Shown here: positions 1 through 6,172 of the stretch, piece after piece | Numbering within the stretch: the stretch's first letter is position 1 | Layout: each line of letters opens with the position of its first letter | Assembly: GCA_964585635.1 (NCBI GenBank) | Contig: CAZPEV010000136.1 | Span: 1-9,276 of the forward strand | Origin: CAZPEV01 sp964585635 | GTDB taxonomy: Bacteria; Zixibacteria; MSB-5A5; GN15; JAAZOE01 | Direction: 5' to 3' | DNA: 9,276 nucleotides | Notes under the pieces: generated by a model | What the model was told of the DNA's origin: nothing | Database searches by the model: none | Seen by the model: only the letters and a program-made list of their open reading frames with translations | Program-made: the position numbers and the translations under genes

Positions 1-597
1 CCCTCTCTTTTTGCCCTCCAAAATCCAAATCTACACAAAAGAATTTACACTACCCCACCGGCGGCGGCGAAAACGAATTGGGACTCTATGTCTTAGTATG
101 TGTGGCGCATATATTTGTTGCTGCGCGGCGAGACAAAGTTCAGACTGGGTCAAGGATGTTTTCGGAATGAGGAACGATGAATCAAGGAGCGATCCCGTTG
201 TCGCCACCCCAATGCCGATCGTCCCGTCGACTGCGAGCCGGAAACCCGTTCCTGGCGCTGCTATGGCCAATCAGAGACCCAGCCATTCTGCGATGGCGCC
301 CATGAAACGCTGCCGCCCAAGTGAGGTTCGATCAGGCGGATTATCGGCTCCGGAGGGATAATAATCAGTATTCGCCGACGGCAGAATGTTGCAGGCCGCC
401 GCTGGATCAAGACATCCAGTCCGCCTGGAAAGAGGGAGCGGGAGCCCCGCCACATGCTATGAGAATGCGGCCTGCTGCGGAGGGTCACACCTCTTAGAGA
501 GGCTTCCCCCCTCCTCGATGTCCCCTGAAGGGCCATCTGCATCAGGTGGGTCCCCCTCTTCTCAAGGCTGCAACGGGGCCGCCCGAACCCTCATCAA
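1..597. other. Gene-free stretch with several inverted repeats
   Basis: No reading frame here has a convincing start, ribosome binding site or recognisable protein. The open frames are short, some begin only at TTG, and they give arginine/proline/serine-rich translations typical of non-coding frames. Inverted repeats are visible: a 9-bp perfect pair GCAGGCCGC (391-399) and GCGGCCTGC (467-475) that encloses two small hairpins (402-407/414-419 and 438-442/446-450); a 6-bp pair at 340-345/357-362; and CCTCT/AGAGG at 490-502. None is followed by a T tract, so none looks like an intrinsic terminator. The far left edge, read on the minus strand, has GGAGGG (14-19) and GAGGG (1-5). These could be the ribosome binding site of a minus-strand gene starting outside the window. 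The stretch may be degraded coding sequence or a structured RNA; I cannot tell which. Confidence 0.4.
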
Positions 598-864
598 TCA
601 ATTCAAAGACCGGTAATATTGCAGCAGTCGTCTTCCGTGCGCAAAGACCAACTGCATTTGCTCCACTTGCCCGCGCGAGAGGCTGAAGTCCTGGAGAAGC
701 CGGCCAAGATCATCGGCCGAGAACGCTTCTCCCAGTTCCTCCCGCGCGGCGTAGACGATGACGTCATAGAATCGCTGCCAGTCGATCGGGTGCAGCCTCT
801 CTCGATCGGCCGTGCGCAGCATGTTCTCCAGCATGACGCATAGCTCGGTGACTGTGCCTGACAT
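598..864 (-). CDS. Small hypothetical protein, 88 aa
   Basis: I do not recognise this protein. It starts MSGTVTEL and reads as soluble and mostly helical, rich in Leu, Arg and Glu. There is no signal peptide, membrane segment or cysteine pair (one Cys, residue 9). A segment near residues 48-70 (FSADDLGRLLQDFSLSRGQV) could be a helix-turn-helix or a small helical bundle; this is only an impression. I chose ATG 864 over an upstream in-frame start at 933 because GGAAGGAGG lies 4 nt before it and the extra 23 residues are low-complexity Gly/Glu. It is transcribed in the same direction as hldA-hldC but lies 279 nt downstream of hldC, so it probably has its own promoter. The intervening leader is unusually structured. 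The strong ribosome binding site makes a real gene likely; its function is unknown. Confidence 0.65.
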   Translation of the reverse strand: MSGTVTELCVMLENMLRTADRERLHPIDWQRFYDVIVYAAREELGEAFSADDLGRLLQDFSLSRGQVEQMQLVFAHGRRLLQYYRSLN

Positions 865-868
865 GGCG

Positions 869-877
869 CCTCCTTCC
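869..877 (-). promoter_or_regulatory. Strong Shine-Dalgarno site of the 88-aa gene
   Basis: GGAAGGAGG on the minus strand, 4 nt before ATG at 864. It decides the start in favour of 864 over the longer in-frame alternative at 933. Confidence 0.7.
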
Positions 878-981
878 GGCTCTACGCCCCCGCCTTCCAA
901 TGTGCATGACGGCAACACTTGAACCGGTGCCATGCCCCCAGGCCACCTAAAATTGAATTACCGTCGGAAGGTTCCTCTCTC

Positions 982-1008
982 GGTCGCACCGGCCCGCTGG
1001 TTGCGACC
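982..1008. other. Long hairpin between hldC and the 88-aa gene
   Basis: GGTCGCA (982-988) pairs with TGCGACC (1002-1008). After a one-base bulge (1001) the stem continues with 989-992 against 997-1000 (one G-T wobble) around a CCCG loop, giving about 11 base pairs. Neither strand has a following T run, so a classical intrinsic terminator is unlikely. On the minus strand it would lie about 120 nt into the leader of the 88-aa gene, and about 135 nt past the hldC stop. It could be a leader structure, a transcript 3' end protector or a Rho-type end. This is inferred from pairing alone. Confidence 0.4.
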
Positions 1009-1025
1009 CTCTGACCTATGACTAA

Positions 1026-1047
1026 GATAATATTATCCGTCTGTCAA
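1026..1047 (-). promoter_or_regulatory. Palindrome plus TTGACA: possible promoter/operator
   Basis: On the minus strand a perfect -35-like TTGACA (1047 to 1042) is followed five bases later (1041-1037 begins the shared G) by the exact 12-bp palindrome GATAATATTATC (1026-1037). At 17 nt from TTGACA the -10 position reads TAGTCA, which is poor. The good -10-like words (TATTAT, TATCTT) lie inside or just after the palindrome, only 9-12 nt from TTGACA. So this is either an atypical promoter with an operator overlapping the spacer, or a chance AT-rich patch. It is the most plausible site for transcription into the 88-aa gene. Confidence 0.3.
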
Positions 1048-1143
1048 GAACAAAAATGGGTCTTATAATAAAATAATTGCCACCCGCGCCATGGTATCTC
1101 GCCGATTGGGCTGGATCAGGTAGCGGCCGCCGTCACCGGCATT

Positions 1144-1623
1144 TCAGATCGACAGCCGCCGCAGGATTCGACTGGTGGAATGACTGCCTTGCAATGAGAT
1201 ACGCCGCACTTTCCCCCCATATGACTTCACCGCGTCGGCGCCGACGATCTGGGAGAGCTTATAATCGGCTCCCTTGACCAATATGTCCGGCCGCACCTGA
1301 GCGATCAGACATTCCGGGGTCGTTTCCGAAAAATAGACTATATAATCGACATATTCCAGGGCCGACAGCACCCCCGCCCGATCCGCTTGGCGATTAATCG
1401 GCCGCTTTGGTCCTTTGATCCGCCGGACAGAGGCGTCGGTATTCAGGCCGACAATCAAGACATCGCCCAGGCTCCTGGCCTTCGCCAGATAAGCGACATG
1501 TCCCATATGAATAATATCGAAAACGCCATTGGTGAAAACGATTTTCTTTCCCTGCCTGCGTAACCGATGGCAAAGCGCCGCAATCTTTTTTCGGGCGACC
1601 AGTTTCGATCTCAAGACAGTCAT
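1144..1623 (-). CDS. hldC: D-glycero-beta-D-manno-heptose 1-phosphate adenylyltransferase (HldC / RfaE domain II)
   Basis: A 159-residue nucleotidyltransferase that transfers AMP from ATP to D-glycero-beta-D-manno-heptose 1-phosphate, giving ADP-heptose for LPS core or other surface glycans in the cytoplasm. It shows the cytidylyltransferase-like fold motifs in order: TNGVFDIIHMGH (31-42) with the HxGH nucleotide-binding motif at 39-42; GLNTDASVRRIKGPKRPIN (59-77); LVKGADY (115-121); VGADAVKSYGGKV (127-139); and HSTSRI (148-153), which matches the family's C-terminal G-x-S-T-T-x-I/L segment. Length fits the stand-alone form; in enterobacteria this domain is the C-terminal half of bifunctional HldE. 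The start ATG overlaps the hldA stop as ATGA (1620-1623), implying translational coupling. A CTP-dependent glycerol-phosphate transferase is possible from the fold, but pairing with the kinase argues strongly for the heptose enzyme. Confidence 0.92.
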   Translation of the reverse strand: MTVLRSKLVARKKIAALCHRLRRQGKKIVFTNGVFDIIHMGHVAYLAKARSLGDVLIVGLNTDASVRRIKGPKRPINRQADRAGVLSALEYVDYIVYFSETTPECLIAQVRPDILVKGADYKLSQIVGADAVKSYGGKVRRISLQGSHSTSRILRRLSI

Positions 1624-2621
1624 TTTCCAACCCCGTAGGTATGATGGAATGCTGCCCGCAGGGCATCCCTGGTAATCGTGGCCGTGCCAACCTCGCCAAC
1701 TACTACTCCCGCCGCCTGGTTGGAAATAATGGTCGCCTCCTCCAGCGACGCCCCGGCCGCCATCGCCGAAACGAAAGAGGCGATGACCGTATCCCCGGCG
1801 CCGGTCACATCGTACACCTTGCGCGCCACGGTCGGAATCAGGCTGACCGCGCCATTGGCCCGAAACAGCGCCATCCCCTTTTCGCCACGGGTGATCAGTA
1901 TGGCGCGGGCCTCCAGCCGCTCCAGAAGCCCCCGACCGACGGTGACTAAGGTCTCTTCGTCTACGATTCGCATTCCATAGGCGAATCCGGCCTCGTGGTG
2001 ATTGGGCGTGATCAGCGAAACCTTCTTATACCTCGGGAAATTGGTATCCTTCGGATCGACGGCGATGAATATTTCATGCCTCAGGCAAAAGTCGATCAAC
2101 CGCACCAGCAGTGTCGCGGTAATCACTCCTTTGCCGTAATCCGAGACGATGATCCCCTTGAGGATGGCGGCGTGATCCTGGATAAGCGTCATCACCCGGT
2201 CTTCAAGCTCCGGGGTCAGGTCCCTCTTGACTTCGCGATCGGCCCGGACGACCTGCTGGTTGTGGGCGATAATCCGCGTCTTAACCGTCGTTGGCCGTTG
2301 CGGGTCGGAGATGATCCCCTCGGTCACAATTCCCTTTTCGCGCAGCAGCCAATCGATAATTTCGGCGGCATGGTCGTTGCCGACCAACGCGACCAGAAGC
2401 GGCCGGTCCCCCAGGCCCAGAATATTGCCGGCCACGTTGGCCGCCCCGCCGGGGGTCGATGACTCGCCGGTGACGCTGACGACCGGCACCGGCGCCTCCG
2501 GTGAAATGCGGTCGACCGATCCCCATAGATACTCGTCCAGCATGAGGTCGCCCACCACGGCGATGTCATGCCCTCCCAGGCCGTCAATGATTGCGCGTCC
2601 GCGCGCTTCGCTTATCGTCAT
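1620..2621 (-). CDS. hldA: D-glycero-beta-D-manno-heptose-7-phosphate kinase (HldA / RfaE domain I)
   Basis: A 333-residue PfkB/ribokinase-family kinase that phosphorylates D-glycero-D-manno-heptose 7-phosphate at C1, giving the 1,7-bisphosphate in ADP-heptose synthesis. Visible motifs: VVGDLMLDEYLWGSVDRISP (22-41), characteristic of RfaE; GGAANVA (58-64), the PfkB signature 1 region; TTVKTRIIAHNQQVVRADRE (111-130), the heptose-kinase substrate segment; VSDYGKG (159-165); VDPK (188-191); TPNHHEA (205-211); ITRGEKGM (243-250); and DVTGAGDT (271-278), PfkB signature 2 with catalytic Asp277. Length matches stand-alone HldA. ATG 2621 has only a weak ribosome binding site (GGGAAG, about 8 nt upstream). 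It leads the two-gene hldA-hldC unit. No gmhA or gmhB lies in the window, so isomerase and phosphatase must be elsewhere. A candidate promoter lies just upstream in the gap shared with the divergent DUF3467 gene. Confidence 0.93.
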   Translation of the reverse strand: MTISEARGRAIIDGLGGHDIAVVGDLMLDEYLWGSVDRISPEAPVPVVSVTGESSTPGGAANVAGNILGLGDRPLLVALVGNDHAAEIIDWLLREKGIVTEGIISDPQRPTTVKTRIIAHNQQVVRADREVKRDLTPELEDRVMTLIQDHAAILKGIIVSDYGKGVITATLLVRLIDFCLRHEIFIAVDPKDTNFPRYKKVSLITPNHHEAGFAYGMRIVDEETLVTVGRGLLERLEARAILITRGEKGMALFRANGAVSLIPTVARKVYDVTGAGDTVIASFVSAMAAGASLEEATIISNQAAGVVVGEVGTATITRDALRAAFHHTYGVGK

Positions 2622-2657
2622 CGGTCCACTTCCCGATTTTGGTTGACTTGATCGCTC

Positions 2658-2685
2658 AATATATTAGCTTTCCGTCTGATAGCAA
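2658..2685 (-). promoter_or_regulatory. Candidate sigma70-type promoter of hldA-hldC
   Basis: On the minus strand, TTGCTA (2685 to 2680) and TATATT (2663 to 2658) are separated by 16 nt, matching the -35 and -10 consensus at 4/6 and 5/6. Transcription would start near 2651, leaving a leader of about 30 nt. No equally good pair is visible for the plus-strand gene in the same gap. Confidence 0.4.
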
Positions 2686-2746
2686 GATATTTGCAGCGGT
2701 GGAATTGGCCATGGCTGGATCAGGCAAACAGCGATCACTCATGAGT

Positions 2747-2750
2747 GGAG
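2747..2750 (+). promoter_or_regulatory. Shine-Dalgarno site of the DUF3467 gene
   Basis: GGAG, 5 nt before ATG 2756. It supports that start over in-frame starts further upstream (2591, 2741), whose extra residues do not resemble the family. Confidence 0.55.
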
Positions 2751-2755
2751 TAACT

Positions 2756-3064
2756 ATGAAACAAGAACCGGCACGAATCAATATTGAACTCGACGGCCAG
2801 GCGGCGGAGGGCACCTACTCCAATCTGGCCCTGATCGCCCACTCGCCGTCGGAAATCATTATCGACTTCGCCCGGATCATGCCCGGCATGCAGAAGGGAA
2901 AGGTCTTTTCACGGATTATCATGACTCCCCCGCATGCCAAGATGCTCCTGAACGCCCTGGAAGAAAATATCAAAAAGTATGAGGGGCAGTTTGGGCCGAT
3001 CAAAATCTACGGCAAGGAGCAGAAAAACATCGGATTTGCCATTTCCGGCGGCGAGGAAACGTGA
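2756..3064 (+). CDS. DUF3467-family protein
   Basis: A 102-residue cytoplasmic protein matching the DUF3467 family, as recognised from remembered family features. It has an acidic N-terminus, then GTYSNLALIAHSPSEIIIDF (about 21-40), ARIMPGMQKGKVFSRIIMTP (41-60) and HAKMLLNALEENIKKYE (about 62-78). The conserved features are the Tyr-Ser/Ala-Asn-Leu-Ala strand, the HSPSEF/I-type turn, the MPG-x4-KV-x-SRI-x-TP stretch and the HAK helix. The family is small and widely conserved in bacteria, with no established biochemical role that I know of; membership therefore gives no function. ATG 2756 is chosen for its GGAG site and because family similarity begins soon after. It lies 135 nt from divergent hldA and 92 nt before the zinc-ribbon gene, so the two plus-strand genes could share a transcript. 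Confidence 0.8.
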   Translation: MKQEPARINIELDGQAAEGTYSNLALIAHSPSEIIIDFARIMPGMQKGKVFSRIIMTPPHAKMLLNALEENIKKYEGQFGPIKIYGKEQKNIGFAISGGEET

Positions 3065-3156
3065 GCTGACATTGCGGTCGGCCATGACAGGCCGGAGGTG
3101 GGTCGCGATGCCTCCCCTCGGCTAACCGCCTCCTTCACGATAGTTGAGGCTGGCGT

Positions 3157-3384
3157 ATGAAGAAGATGGAATCGCTATCCCCCAACGCGCGCAACGTCAC
3201 CGTCTGCCCCTTTTGCAAGGAGTTGATCCCCAAAGGGGCGATGGTTTGCAGTCATTGCCATTCGATGGTAAAGATTCCACCCCATAAGAAAAAACGTCCC
3301 TTCGTCCTTAATAATTTCATGCTGGGCGTGTACGCTGCCACTATTTTTTGGCTGTACATAATATTCTCGTTTTTCAGAAAGTAG
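3157..3384 (+). CDS. Small zinc-ribbon protein with a C-terminal membrane anchor
   Basis: A 75-residue protein with two CxxC knuckles (CPFC at 17-20, CSHC at 31-34, ten residues apart), the layout of a rubredoxin-like or zinc-ribbon domain binding one metal ion. A basic linker follows (PPHKKKRP, 41-48), then one hydrophobic segment at about 54-73 (FMLGVYAATIFWLYIIFSFF) ending in RK. By the positive-inside rule the ribbon should face the cytoplasm with the chain tail-anchored. The start has GAGG about 7 nt upstream. It follows the DUF3467 gene by 92 nt; that gap has a short GC-rich hairpin (3079-3083/3090-3094) with no T run. It converges on the metallo-hydrolase gene, whose stop is 106 nt away. 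Its function is unknown; such ribbons often act in protein contacts or redox/metal sensing. Confidence 0.75.
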   Translation: MKKMESLSPNARNVTVCPFCKELIPKGAMVCSHCHSMVKIPPHKKKRPFVLNNFMLGVYAATIFWLYIIFSFFRK

Positions 3385-3490
3385 CGGCGGCGGTCCGGGC
3401 AGGATCGAACCCCACTCTAGGTAATCTCGACGTGCCATCGCGCGAAAATTCATCCTCGATCCGTCAAGACGCTGCTCACCATCATTATGA

Positions 3491-4264
3491 TTATAGGGCA
3501 ATTCGCATCCCGTCGTGGGCCATGCAGAGGTTGCCGACTCCGGCCTTATGGGCCGCGAGGAGCGTCTGTGCGACATCATAATCCTCGGCGATATGCGTGA
3601 GCACTACCCGACCGACGTTAGCGGCGACAATCGCCTGCAACAAACGGGCGATATCGATATGGGTCGATTCGACAACCAGCAGATCGAGATTCCCCAGGTA
3701 CGGCTTCAGATCGCTCTCCGACGCTAGGTCGGCGGAATAGAGCACGTTCTTCCCCCCGACCGTAATTAAGTAGGAAAAGCTCTGCATCCGGTTGTCAAGG
3801 TGGGCATCGGCGAGAATCGGCGCATACCCAGCCAGGTGACGATTTGAGATCGGGAAGATGGTTATCTCCCCAAAGGCCAAGGATTTGTCCGCCGTGACCG
3901 GGACGAAACCGACGTCAAACGGCAGTTTTCCGGGCAGCAGGTACAGAGCGCGGAACCAGTCTTGAACCGACCTGACCGCCTCCTGCGGCAGATGGATGTC
4001 GAAGGCCGTCTTCCGGCCCGCCAGATACAGCATCTGGACGTACAGCGGTAGATCGGAGATGTGGTCGGGATGGGTGTGCGAAATGACTATCCGTTCCACC
4101 CCCAAGGGATCAAACCCGGCGCGCCGGAACGCCGCCGAGACGCCGCCTCCGCAATCAAACTGAATCAGGCGACCACCCGCCTCCAGCAGGTACCCCGAGT
4201 TGACCCGGTCCGGTTGGGGCATACCGGCTGAGGATCCAAGGATGGTGAAATAAACCTGGGGCAT
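3491..4264 (-). CDS. Metallo-beta-lactamase-fold hydrolase, RNase Z-like
   Basis: A 257-residue cytoplasmic two-metal hydrolase. It has the MBL metal motifs in order: HTHPDH (63-68: His63, His65, Asp67, His68), His143 in SNRH, the bridging Asp179 in YSADL, His202 in ESTH, and the terminal His224 in LTHIAEDYD. The N-terminus (ILGSSAGMPQPDRVNSGYLLE, around 8-28) with its Gly-Ser-Ser-Ala-Gly-x-Pro turn, and the C-terminal H-x-A/S-x-x-D element, are those of the RNase Z/ElaC and PhnP-like branch. It is shorter than typical tRNase Z (about 300 aa) and I see no exosite arm, so tRNA 3' processing is not assured; a phosphodiesterase is equally possible. ATG 4264 lacks a clear ribosome binding site. 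It lies 170 nt downstream of the threonine aldolase gene in the same direction. Confidence 0.85.
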   Translation of the reverse strand: MPQVYFTILGSSAGMPQPDRVNSGYLLEAGGRLIQFDCGGGVSAAFRRAGFDPLGVERIVISHTHPDHISDLPLYVQMLYLAGRKTAFDIHLPQEAVRSVQDWFRALYLLPGKLPFDVGFVPVTADKSLAFGEITIFPISNRHLAGYAPILADAHLDNRMQSFSYLITVGGKNVLYSADLASESDLKPYLGNLDLLVVESTHIDIARLLQAIVAANVGRVVLTHIAEDYDVAQTLLAAHKAGVGNLCMAHDGMRIAL

Positions 4265-4397
4265 GGCTGCTATCTATGCCGGCGATCAGCGATTGTCAAC
4301 CGTCAATTAGCGGGACCGCAGAACAACGGAGGGAGCCTGATATCATATTGGTTTAGTCGTATGACTCTCCCGGCTCCGGATCTGATGATCGGGACTT

Positions 4398-4426
4398 TTG
4401 CCTTCCGGCAACCGCCTTCGCCGGTT
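4398..4426. other. Two adjacent small hairpins downstream of the threonine aldolase gene
   Basis: TTGCC/GGCAA (4398-4402/4407-4411) has a 4-nt loop that reads GGAA on the minus strand, a GNRA-type tetraloop. AACCG/CGGTT (4410-4414/4422-4426) abuts it. They begin about 9 nt past the aldolase stop on the minus strand. The first is followed there by AAAAG rather than a T tract, so they are not a classical terminator, but they could protect a processed 3' end or slow transcription before the hydrolase gene. The rest of the gap (4265-4397) shows nothing I can identify. Confidence 0.3.
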
Positions 4427-4434
4427 GAACGGCC

Positions 4435-5469
4435 TTACCCGCCCAGCACTTTTCCCGCCGCATCGACGGCGGCGCGGCCATCCGCTTCGGAGACGTCAAG
4501 GTGCGCCACAAACCGCACCCGGGCCGGGCCAAACGGCACGCAGAGCACCCCCTGAGCAGCCATTTGCGACACAAACCGCCCGACCGTGATGATCTGCGGG
4601 TCAAGATTGACGACGATAATATTGCTCTGCACCGTGTCAAGATCGACCTGCAGGCCGGGCAGCCGATTCAGCTTTTCCGCCAGCCATCGGGCAAGGACAT
4701 GATCCTGCGCCAGTCGCGCAAGATTATGTTCCAAGGCATAGATGCCGGCCGCGGCCAGGATTCCGGCCTGACGCATCCCGCCGCCGAACATCTTGCGGGT
4801 CCGCCGCGCCTTTTCGATGAAGCTTTTGCCGCCCGACAAGAGCGAACCTACCGGCGCCCCCAGCCCCTTCGACAGGCAGACCGAAACGGAATCGAAATAG
4901 GAGGCGTATCGGTCCAGAGCCACTCCGGTGGCAACGTGGGCATTCCACAGACGGGCGCCGTCGAGATGCATCCATAGCCCGTGCCGCCGAGCCACGGCGT
5001 TGATAGCGGCGATCGTTTCGATCGGATAGATCGTCCCACCGGCCCGGTTATGCGTATTCTCCAAGGCAACGATTCGGGTGCGGGGAACATGGATATTCGG
5101 CTCGCGCACCTGCCGCGCGATCTGCTCCGGGGACAAGATTCCCCTATCACCATCGATGGGGTGGGTCAAAAGGCCCGAAATGGCCGCCGGCGCGGCCACT
5201 TCGTAGCTGATAATATGGCTGCCGGTCTCGCAAAGAATCTCATCTCCCCGTTCGCTGGCGGAGTAGAGCGCCACTTGATTGCTCATCGTTCCCGATGGCA
5301 CGAACAGCGAGGCGTCTTGTCCCAAGCGCTCAGCCACCATCGCTTCCAGCCGTTTGACGGTGGGATCGTCACCAAACACATCGTCGCCGACCTCGGCCTC
5401 GGCCATGACGCGACGCATCTCCGGCGACGGTCGCGTGACCGTATCTGATCGAAAATCCATGATCTTCAT
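4435..5469 (-). CDS. ltaE: Low-specificity L-threonine aldolase
   Basis: A 344-residue fold-type I PLP enzyme that cleaves L-threonine or L-allo-threonine to glycine and acetaldehyde in the cytoplasm. Motifs: DFRSDTVTRPSPEMR (5-19), the family's N-terminal signature; GDDVFGDDPTV (28-38); SGTMSNQ (59-65), cofactor phosphate binding; ETGSHI (81-86), with His85 at the place of the ring-stacking histidine; ALENTHNRAGG (135-145); HLDGARLWNA (168-177), with Asp170 for the pyridine nitrogen and an Arg at 173; SVCLSKGLGAPVGSLL (196-211), with Lys201 as the Schiff-base lysine; and RVRFVAHLDV (317-326), carrying the substrate-carboxylate Arg region. Length is normal for the family. ATG 5469 has AAAGGA only at a long distance (about 13 nt), and ATG 5460 is an alternative. 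It follows the lipid kinase gene by 47 nt, suggesting one operon. Confidence 0.92.
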   Translation of the reverse strand: MKIMDFRSDTVTRPSPEMRRVMAEAEVGDDVFGDDPTVKRLEAMVAERLGQDASLFVPSGTMSNQVALYSASERGDEILCETGSHIISYEVAAPAAISGLLTHPIDGDRGILSPEQIARQVREPNIHVPRTRIVALENTHNRAGGTIYPIETIAAINAVARRHGLWMHLDGARLWNAHVATGVALDRYASYFDSVSVCLSKGLGAPVGSLLSGGKSFIEKARRTRKMFGGGMRQAGILAAAGIYALEHNLARLAQDHVLARWLAEKLNRLPGLQVDLDTVQSNIIVVNLDPQIITVGRFVSQMAAQGVLCVPFGPARVRFVAHLDVSEADGRAAVDAAGKVLGG

Positions 5470-5499
5470 AGGTGCAGAAAAATCCTTTCTATGGCGCTG

Positions 5500-5513
5500 C
5501 CGAGACGGCTCGG
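5500..5513. other. Short hairpin in the lipid kinase / threonine aldolase gap
   Basis: CCGAG (5500-5504) pairs with CTCGG (5509-5513) around a 4-nt loop, inside the 47-nt gap. On the minus strand a run of five T follows only about 18 nt later, too far for a standard terminator. It may be a weak intercistronic processing or attenuation element, or chance. Confidence 0.2.
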
Positions 5514-5516
5514 TGG

Positions 5517-6167
5517 TCAGCCATTGATCGCCGCTATCAGCGCGTCAAACAACCGGGCATGCTCGTATCCCGAGAAATACATGACCGCCAGCATGGCCGC
5601 CCCGGAGGCCAGAGGAACCGCCAGGTTGTCATCGATCTTCCCTGAAAACGCTTCGGCGGCCGTAGCCACCACCGCTCCCACCAACCCTGCCCGAAGGGGC
5701 AATCCCGGGATGAGAAAAGTCACCGCGACCAGTGAAAACAGGCAGGCGCTGGAGCCCTCGACCGATTTATTCGCCACCAGTTTGTGCCTTCCGTAGACGC
5801 GGCCGACCAGGGCCGCGGCGATGTCACCGACAATGATGAATACGATGGCTGCTATGGCGATCATTTTCGGAAAGAGCAGGATACAAAACGTCGAGGTCGT
5901 GAGAATATAGCTGGCTCCTGTGAATCCTCCCGTGATTTCGTGCTCTCGGATAATCGGCGTCAGAATCTGGCTGACCCAGGACCACAACGGCCACCGCCGA
6001 AAACGGGAAAGATCAATCGCGATCGACACCACCGCCGCCAGGGCCACCAATCCCAAGGCCAGAGAATACGGCATAAGGTAGTAGCCGGCCGGAATAACCA
6101 AGGCGAAGAGATGAATTCCTTTACGGACCAGCTCGGCCGACAGGGAAATCTCGTTAGTTTGACGCAT
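5517..6167 (-). CDS. Membrane CTP-dependent lipid kinase-like protein (Dgk1 / dolichol kinase / phytol kinase superfamily)
   Basis: A 216-residue polytopic membrane protein with about six hydrophobic stretches. It carries the motifs of the SEC59/Dgk1/VTE5 superfamily, which use CTP to phosphorylate dolichol, diacylglycerol or phytol and are often mis-annotated as phosphatidate cytidylyltransferases. Numbered from ATG 6167: ELVRKGIH (12-19), the E-x2-RK-x2-H hallmark; VGDIAAALVGRVYG (113-126); NKSVEGS (133-139), the K-S/T-x-E-G-S nucleotide-binding motif; and AEAFSGKIDDNLAVPL (171-186). The substrate cannot be told from sequence; a polyprenol or diacylglycerol is the natural guess in a bacterium. 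ATG 6167 sits 5 nt after the PPIase stop; an in-frame TTG at 6176 would instead overlap that stop by 4 nt. Neither has a clear ribosome binding site, so translation is probably coupled to the upstream gene. Confidence 0.8.
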   Translation of the reverse strand: MRQTNEISLSAELVRKGIHLFALVIPAGYYLMPYSLALGLVALAAVVSIAIDLSRFRRWPLWSWVSQILTPIIREHEITGGFTGASYILTTSTFCILLFPKMIAIAAIVFIIVGDIAAALVGRVYGRHKLVANKSVEGSSACLFSLVAVTFLIPGLPLRAGLVGAVVATAAEAFSGKIDDNLAVPLASGAAMLAVMYFSGYEHARLFDALIAAING

Positions 6168-6172
6168 GCCGA

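Noticed and set aside
31..270. A 79-codon minus-strand open frame with a hydrophobic start
   Set aside because: It begins only at TTG, has no ribosome binding site, and ends in an arginine-rich tail with no family resemblance.
11..361. A 116-codon plus-strand open frame at the left end
   Set aside because: It starts at TTG without a ribosome binding site, and its composition (Arg, Pro, Ser, Cys runs) looks like a non-coding frame.
2591..2755. N-terminal extension of the DUF3467 protein by 55 residues
   Set aside because: The extra residues do not resemble the family, the frame crosses the hldA promoter region, and ATG 2756 has a GGAG site at good spacing.
3398..3414. GGGTTCGATCCTGCC-like sequence on the minus strand, resembling a tRNA T-arm
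   Set aside because: The T-stem does not pair beyond two base pairs and no acceptor, D or anticodon arm is found around it.
3385..3490. Expected bidirectional terminator between the convergent zinc-ribbon and hydrolase genes
   Set aside because: No stem of useful length with a T tract on either strand was found; only a 4-bp stem CGTC-AA-GACG near 3462-3471 is visible.
4353..4640. A minus-strand frame continuing past the threonine aldolase stop, suggesting a frameshifted C-terminal extension
   Set aside because: The aldolase reaches normal family length at its own TAA (4435-4437); the other frame is arginine-rich with no aldolase similarity.
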